Source of the DNA: Mycobacterium sp. AZCC_0083
GTDB taxonomy: Bacteria; Actinomycetota; Actinomycetes; Mycobacteriales; Mycobacteriaceae
Assembly: GCF_014202335.1 (NCBI RefSeq)
Contig: NZ_JACHGP010000018.1
Location: forward strand, 62,290 to 126,289
DNA length: 64,000 nt
Direction: 5' to 3'
The notes under the pieces were generated by a model, which was not told where the DNA came from, made no database searches, and was given only the letters and a program-made list of their open reading frames with translations. Shown piece after piece: positions 60,501 to 64,000 of this stretch (the stretch's first letter is position 1; every line of letters starts with the position of its first letter). The translations under genes were made by a program, and so were the position numbers.

Positions 60501-61092
60501 GGGGTCGTCCTTGAGGCAACCGCACAATCCGGGCGCACCTCCAGAGTGGGCCATGGAGAAAGAGCACATCTTGCCGTTCTCCGTCGGAAAGCGTCTATGG
60601 CAGGTCACAAACCTACTGATACCTGGGCGTGGCGGATACGAGGACAAAGCGCAGACGACGATCCTCATCTACAAGGGAGCGGCTAACCGGAAGACGCAGG
60701 GTGATAAGACTTCGTGGCAGTCGTTTGAGAGGAAGACGGCGGATATTCTAAAGCGCACGAAATTCGCGGGGATGGGAGTAATCGGCCTTGCGATGGAGAT
60801 TGATCAAGAGTTGGTGAAAGAAAAAGCCATGGCGGTCGGCCGCACCGCCGAGGCCGTTATCTACGAGAATAAAATACTTCCCTTGGGAAGTGCAGACAAA
60901 GAAGACAAAAATGGGGCACGGCGGGGGAAGCCCGGTAGCCCCGAAGATCCAATTCCGGGCCTAGGGGCCATCCAGGCGGCCGCGGATAGTCAGGTGACAA
61001 TTGTGAGGGCGACGTTGAAGAGTTGCCTTGATGACGTAAGGGAGGGCCTCGTGCCAGACATTACGCCAGCGCGAAAGAAGAAGAAGCCGTAA
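57505..61092 (+). CDS. Large eCIS effector with exchangeable HNH-like nuclease C-terminus
   Basis: 1195 residues. The leader has LQRLQSLAGNRAV (31-43). Residues 60-300 are Ala/Lys/Pro-rich; 300-560 coiled coil; 580-860 amphipathic and hydrophobic helices (GWLFGTLADAGIEIPEKFDLKGI, KVITAGVTWLISLLNPAAAFIKACK, MLISGLASLLGLGGIADKIKSI) of the type conserved in eCIS-linked polymorphic effectors; then 11-residue repeats. The last 300 residues are compositionally different (more AT) and carry EKEHILPFSVG (His1021), TNLLIPGRGG (Asn1036) and GAANRKTQGD (Asn1061), suggesting a His-Asn-Asn (HNH/ENDO VII-like) nuclease. No immunity gene follows. Toxicity is inferred. Confidence 0.8.
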   Translation: MSEPTRAVTPATPSPKPVRSPSPLRAGPNALQRLQSLAGNRAVTALVAQRLNAGTGAAGAACVGPPVVPSAPAPSRDPQFAAAKKDIDANASTLKAHPPAAKEVNEAQNAAVAPTDDKEAQAKAAHTGKMEAAKPGGFDKAAFIAAVNAAVAAKAPKNLDEADKFAQSGKADQVKNEVMGKVTAGKDASAKAIKETTAATPDNAATKDKPVTPMPPTPAPATPTAPDPKALAPKPAPAEQTQLGAGSCETNKNMADAGVTEDQLAKSNEPEFTGALEAKKTAEAHDATAPAAVRQKEGEVISGAAAGAGAVSKVGLGAMTGAKGGALQAAGADKHATKSKDEGERARITGEIKKIFDKTKVDVEQILTALDTTVSTRFEDGEKKAKEAFTADHEAKMSKYKWARYGGLGGGALWVKDQFLDLPPEANNIFLESKKLYESKMQAVISDVADTVGAELARAKARVAEGRAQVQKFIGEQPKNLQKLAGDAAKEIGSQFQDLEKSIDEKQSSLVDDLADKYVEARTAIDEEIKKLQEDNKGLVGQAASAITGAVETIKKLKTMLLGVLARAANAVEKIIKDPMDFLEKFINAVKAGITNFVSNIATHLKKGLQGWLFGTLADAGIEIPEKFDLKGIISLLLSLLGLTWNSIRARIVNVVGEKAMGAIEKGVDFIKVIVTEGIPGVWKFIAQKLTDLKDQVMGQIKNFVITKVITAGVTWLISLLNPAAAFIKACKMIYDAVMWFVDNAERLKDFVDSVLDSVESIAAGGVGKVAALIESTMAKTVPMLISGLASLLGLGGIADKIKSILEKVQAPVGKAVDWLIGKAVKYGKKFLDKLKKSKFGKAVGAAKDKAKAAYAKGKAYVKKKYEAGKAYVTKKYEAGKAYVKKKYEAAKDFFTVHKTFSVKGESHSLYTSGSSSALTVASKPTDLSQHESAAVKKEYNKYLKAIDKAKSPSAKKEAAKAPLKNIISALRNWMGKSKKKYPEASAPGIGTTAPYGELGSSLRQPHNPGAPPEWAMEKEHILPFSVGKRLWQVTNLLIPGRGGYEDKAQTTILIYKGAANRKTQGDKTSWQSFERKTADILKRTKFAGMGVIGLAMEIDQELVKEKAMAVGRTAEAVIYENKILPLGSADKEDKNGARRGKPGSPEDPIPGLGAIQAAADSQVTIVRATLKSCLDDVREGLVPDITPARKKKKP
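60079..60177 (+). repeat. Three 33-bp units (KAYVKKKYEAG) in the large effector
   Basis: Units 60079-60111, 60112-60144 and 60145-60177 encode KAYVKKKYEAG, KAYVTKKYEAG and KAYVKKKYEAA, a basic helical hinge right before the compositionally distinct C-terminal module. Confidence 0.9.
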
Positions 61093-61290
61093 GAATCCCG
61101 GGATTTGGAACATCTTTCGCCTCAACTGGTGTCGGGTCAACTCGGCGCTCACACGCACGAGTGACTCAGGTCAGATGCCACACGTAGCCGCAAACAGGAC
61201 TGGTTTGGTGGATTGTGGCTCCGCGGTGAAGTCGAGAATGTACCGGCTATCTGCGAACGTCGATGGACAACGACCCGCCATCGGAGTGCA
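61093..61290. other. Spacer after the large effector
   Basis: Only a weak 39-residue ORF (61175-61294, MPHVAANRTG) with a poor ribosome site lies here; its stop falls inside the terminator stem. No immunity gene is visible on either strand. Confidence 0.5.
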
Positions 61291-61319
61291 CTAGCGAACC
61301 TTGGTCGCTAGGTTTTTTT
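61291..61319 (+). terminator. Intrinsic terminator of unit D
   Basis: Stem CTAGCGA (61291-61297) / TCGCTAG (61305-61311) with a 7-base loop, followed by seven T (61313-61319). A canonical rho-independent terminator, about 200 bases after the effector stop; plus-strand only. Confidence 0.85.
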
Positions 61320-61374
61320 GACAGTTGTCTTGAGTTTTCAGGCTGGCTTGGGCAGCAGTCGGGCCCGGTCGATG

Positions 61375-62250
61375 GTTTCGGTCATGTGAATGTCGATGGT
61401 GCGGAAGGCGTTTCGTACCGGTGGGGCCGGGGCGCCGGTAGCGGTTTTTGCCCGGGATGCGGGCGATGAGCCCGTTGGTCCGCAGCCGCGCCAGGTCGTA
61501 GCTGGCCTGGTTCATCGTGTAGGTCATACCGCCGAGCAATCCGGTCATCAAGGCGCGCAGGCTCTGGGTGGTGATGCCGCTGACGGCGGGCATGCTCGTG
61601 CATGGGCGTCGGCAGGGCCTGGACCCGAGGGCCGCCGAAGGGCAAGGCCGGTGCCCTCCTGCCATCCTCGGTGAGGGGTGGGCCGCGCGATCCGCTCAAA
61701 GGCCGGACTCGCAAGGACGCAGCCCTGGCCGACGCGTTCACTATCGAGCAGTGTGGTGTTGACCGGGACGGGCACGGGACTGCAATTCATCGAGATGGAC
61801 CAGCCGCCGCAGACAGCCCACACCGTCCGGGTCGTTGATCGCGGTCTCGATCCGCAGCGCGCGCCCGTCCTTCAAATATTGTTTGATGCGCGAGTGCGGG
61901 TAGAAGGCGTTCACCTTGACGTCGGTGCCGTAGCTGACGACCGTGGTCTTGAACTCACCGGCCGCCGGTCGACATGGCGTTGGCCGCGTCGAAAGACGAG
62001 TTCGATCAGCTCCGGGCGGCCGATGTCGAGGTTGTCGGTGACCAGCGCCTCGAAGAACCCGCGGGCGTGGCGTGGCGCGTCGAACACCAGGGTGCGCGAG
62101 GTCTCCACCTGCCGCATTGACAGCTCCCACCAACAGCAGGCGGCGTGTGTGGGCCATTCATCCGTTCAGGCCCGTATGCCAAGCACACGTCGAAGGTGGT
62201 CACGTAGCGGGAGCTGCTCGGCGCGGGATGGTCGACCATGGGAACCGATC
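61375..62250 (-). pseudogene. Decayed gene with at least four frameshifts
   Basis: Read on the minus strand, conserved-looking pieces follow one another but in changing frames: YVTTFDVCLAYGPERM (about 62200), VETSRTLVFDAPRHARGFFE (about 62110), FKTTVVSYGTDVKVNAFYPH and QYLKDGRALRIETAINDPDG (61950-61830), ERVGQGCVLASPAFERIARP (about 61740-61680), and SLRALMTGLLGGMTYTMNQA with DLARLRTNGLIARIPGKNRY (61560-61440). Together they form a once-continuous protein of a kind common in actinobacterial mobile regions; I cannot name it. It is a scar at the right side of unit D. Confidence 0.7.
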
Positions 62251-62303
62251 CGGAGTCCAAACAGGGCAAGACGCCATATCGACGTGTGGCCCAAGTCGGC
62301 GAA

Positions 62304-64000
62304 TCACGCCCCCAACTCAGCCTGTATCTGCGCATGCTCGCGCCGAACATATTCGGCGCCAACGTGATCGCCGGCGGTGTCGTGTAGGTCGGCGATGATC
62401 AGCCACGACGTCTCATCTTCTGGGTTGAGCTCCACCGACCGTTGCGCGGCTTTCATGGCGAGGTCGCTCTCGCCCAACCCGTGGTAGTCGGACGCCAAGG
62501 CCGCGGCCGCAGCTGCGGCGCTGCGGCGATATCTGCGGCGCTCCGCGTCGACGTGATCGGTGGACGGGAAATCAATCAGCAGGTCACCCGTGTAGACGCT
62601 GAGCACTTGCTCCCGCGCCGCGATCCGGCCGTCGGTATCGCCCTGCACTGCACTGACGGAAGCTTTCGACAGCAGCTCGTCGAATTCCACGACGTCGACG
62701 TGCGCATTGGCGGGCAGGGACATCCGGTACCTGTCGCCCGCGCGTTCGATGCCGATGCCGTGGGCATCGACGGCGCTCCGCACGCTCGATATCGCCACTT
62801 GAAGACGATGTCCCGCGACCGAATGCGCGACGCCCGGCCACAACAGGTCCTCCAGGAATTCGCACCGGTGATCGCGATTCGGTGCCAGGGACAGCAACTG
62901 CAAGACGTTACGGGCTTGCGGTCGCAATGCGGAAAGGTCGAGCAGCTGACCGCCTGACTCCAGCTGGAATCTGCCGAAACACGTGATGGTGACTTCGGTT
63001 TCGGCCGAGCGGTCGATGGTGGTTTGGGTCTCCACAAGTGGCGGCGTATCGACCGTGTGCACTACTTGGCGCACTGCAGGCACCGCGATGCCTATTATCC
63101 CGTTGGCCGCCAACGCTGACGTCAGCGTGTGGGCGCTGCGTACATCCACTGCGGTGCTGTTCTCGATGGCCCGGCGCAGGGCAACCTCATTGCCGGCTTC
63201 GCGGAGCGGCAGGAGTTCACACCACAGCCGTAGAAGCGGCGCGTCCAGGTCGCGGAATTTTGCAGCGGCCGAGGCAAATTCATGACTCGCCTCGGCGCGC
63301 CCGCAGTGTTGGCCACTGATCGCGACAGCTACCGTAAGTAGGGCTGCGCCCCACGCATCACCAATTTCTTCGCAATGGGTGATGTTGCCGCGGCAACTTC
63401 TCGACCACCACGCCACATTCTCCGGTGAGATGGAAGCGGCTCGGTGAAAGCCGTTGGCCAGCCGGGCGATCCACGGTAACCCCTGCTGTTCTGCCTTGGT
63501 TGCGATCTCACTGAAATCTGACTCCGTGTTGTCCGATTCATCGGCTAGCAGTCCGATCACCGTGAGCGCCAGCTCAGCGCCGATAACCGCCAATGAATCA
63601 GCAGGGGAGTTCTCGCGGATCGTCCGCAGAACCGTTCGGGCCTGCTCGAATTCGCCGGCAAGAATGCCGGCCAGGGCGTAGCACAAACGGGTCCTCGGCT
63701 CCTGGTTGGGTGCAGGCTCGGTGATCGTCGCGAAATCCGGCGAGTGTCTGAGGGCTGCTCGCAGCAGCTCACTCCAGTGGGTTTGCGCCGCCGCTTGATC
63801 GCCCCTGCCCCGACCGTCATCGCCGGGCAGCCACATGGTCGCGACGCGGCGTTCGCCCCGGCAGAGCTGGTGGAAATTCGGCTCCTCATACAGGCTCTGC
63901 GCATGTTTGTACGCGTTGGCAGCAGCCTCTAGAGCACCTTCCCGGACCAGTCGCCGCGCGTTCGCGACGGCAAGCCACGGATCGTGATGCCATGTGCTTG
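62304..64000 (-). CDS. AfsR/SARP-type regulator with BTAD domain, 5' end outside window
   Basis: The frame is open to the right edge, so the internal ATG at 63836 is not the start; 565 residues are visible. The first 280 are helical repeats (ending near AVPAVRQVVHTVDTPP). Then comes an OmpR-type winged helix (EVTITCFGRFQLESGGQLLDLSALRPQARNVLQLL, LEDLLWPGVAHSVAGHRLQVAISSVRSAV, DRYRMSLP) and a bacterial transcriptional activation domain with TPR-like helices to the end (ALASDYHGLGESDLAMKAAQRSVELNP). Such proteins activate nearby genes; the target is not visible. Confidence 0.88.
   Translation of the reverse strand, partial: STWHHDPWLAVANARRLVREGALEAAANAYKHAQSLYEEPNFHQLCRGERRVATMWLPGDDGRGRGDQAAAQTHWSELLRAALRHSPDFATITEPAPNQEPRTRLCYALAGILAGEFEQARTVLRTIRENSPADSLAVIGAELALTVIGLLADESDNTESDFSEIATKAEQQGLPWIARLANGFHRAASISPENVAWWSRSCRGNITHCEEIGDAWGAALLTVAVAISGQHCGRAEASHEFASAAAKFRDLDAPLLRLWCELLPLREAGNEVALRRAIENSTAVDVRSAHTLTSALAANGIIGIAVPAVRQVVHTVDTPPLVETQTTIDRSAETEVTITCFGRFQLESGGQLLDLSALRPQARNVLQLLSLAPNRDHRCEFLEDLLWPGVAHSVAGHRLQVAISSVRSAVDAHGIGIERAGDRYRMSLPANAHVDVVEFDELLSKASVSAVQGDTDGRIAAREQVLSVYTGDLLIDFPSTDHVDAERRRYRRSAAAAAAALASDYHGLGESDLAMKAAQRSVELNPEDETSWLIIADLHDTAGDHVGAEYVRREHAQIQAELGA

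Noticed and set aside
61375..62250. Considered as an intact insertion sequence
   Set aside because: No inverted ends or DDE/HUH transposase motifs; conserved pieces are in several frames, so it is a decayed gene of unknown family.
1..64000. tRNA, rRNA, integrase or attachment site marking an integrative element
   Set aside because: None could be recognised by eye on either strand; absence is not proof for short att repeats.

Overview
The window reads as a chromosome segment of a high-GC mycobacterium, most likely a rapid-growing Mycolicibacterium. The left 13 kb keeps, with one strand pattern, the gene order known around Rv1085c-Rv1096 of M. tuberculosis: hemolysin III, short-chain Z-prenyl diphosphate synthase, coaA, glyA, desA2, phoAT-phoH2 and a peptidoglycan/polysaccharide deacetylase. 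The gene cut by the left edge is an EspK-type protein with a tandem 29-residue repeat.

After the deacetylase (12824), where M. tuberculosis continues with Rv1097c-fumC, lies an accessory region that fills the rest of the window. It opens with two tandem LAL-type (AAA + LuxR) regulators, and a BTAD/SARP-type regulator is cut by the right edge. No integrase, att site or tRNA was seen.

The core of the region is a complete-looking contractile injection system of the extracellular (eCIS, Afp/PVC-like) class, split into four transcription units: (A) DUF4255 cap protein + AAA ATPase (26541-29332, +); (B) DUF4157 protein, zinc-ribbon/Ig-like membrane protein and PAAR-like tip (32595-29341, -); (C) sheath, tube, assembly protein, DUF6760 peptide, an xQR-repeat disordered protein, second tube protein, LysM hub, VgrG-like spike, gp25, baseplate J and tail protein I (45731-56483, +); (D) a second DUF4157 protein and a 1195-residue effector with an HNH-like C-terminus (56777-61092, +). 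No tail fibre gene was recognised. Two further effector candidates lie at 18918-21986 (metallo-beta-lactamase fold) and 45457-44147. All three effectors and both DUF4157 proteins carry the same N-terminal LQR-xx-GN motif.

A 27-bp element, TGCCC-N4-GGGCA-N8-TGCCC, stands 52 to 94 bp before the first gene of exactly these four units with invariant spacing, plus a (T/G)CC box at constant distance. I read it as the promoter/operator that makes the scattered eCIS units one regulon. A NarL-type regulator gene (25827) next to unit A is preceded by four helically phased GTTGAGC repeats.

Interleaved with the eCIS are four paralogous membrane proteins in which an intact Hsp70 ATPase domain, without a substrate-binding domain, is joined through one transmembrane helix to four different exported domains (PknH sensor type, a duplicated Cys-rich domain, TPR + LpqN type, and an unknown one). 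Their architecture copies mycobacterial receptor kinases with Hsp70 in the kinase's place. Two are nearly identical over about 1.3 kb in inverted orientation. Two secreted proteins with a shared promoter/leader carrying a GAGTAG-N4-CTACTC dyad are in the same stretch. The combination of membrane-anchored Hsp70 sensors, surface proteins and a fibre-less contractile injection system under a common operator is the part I consider possibly undescribed.
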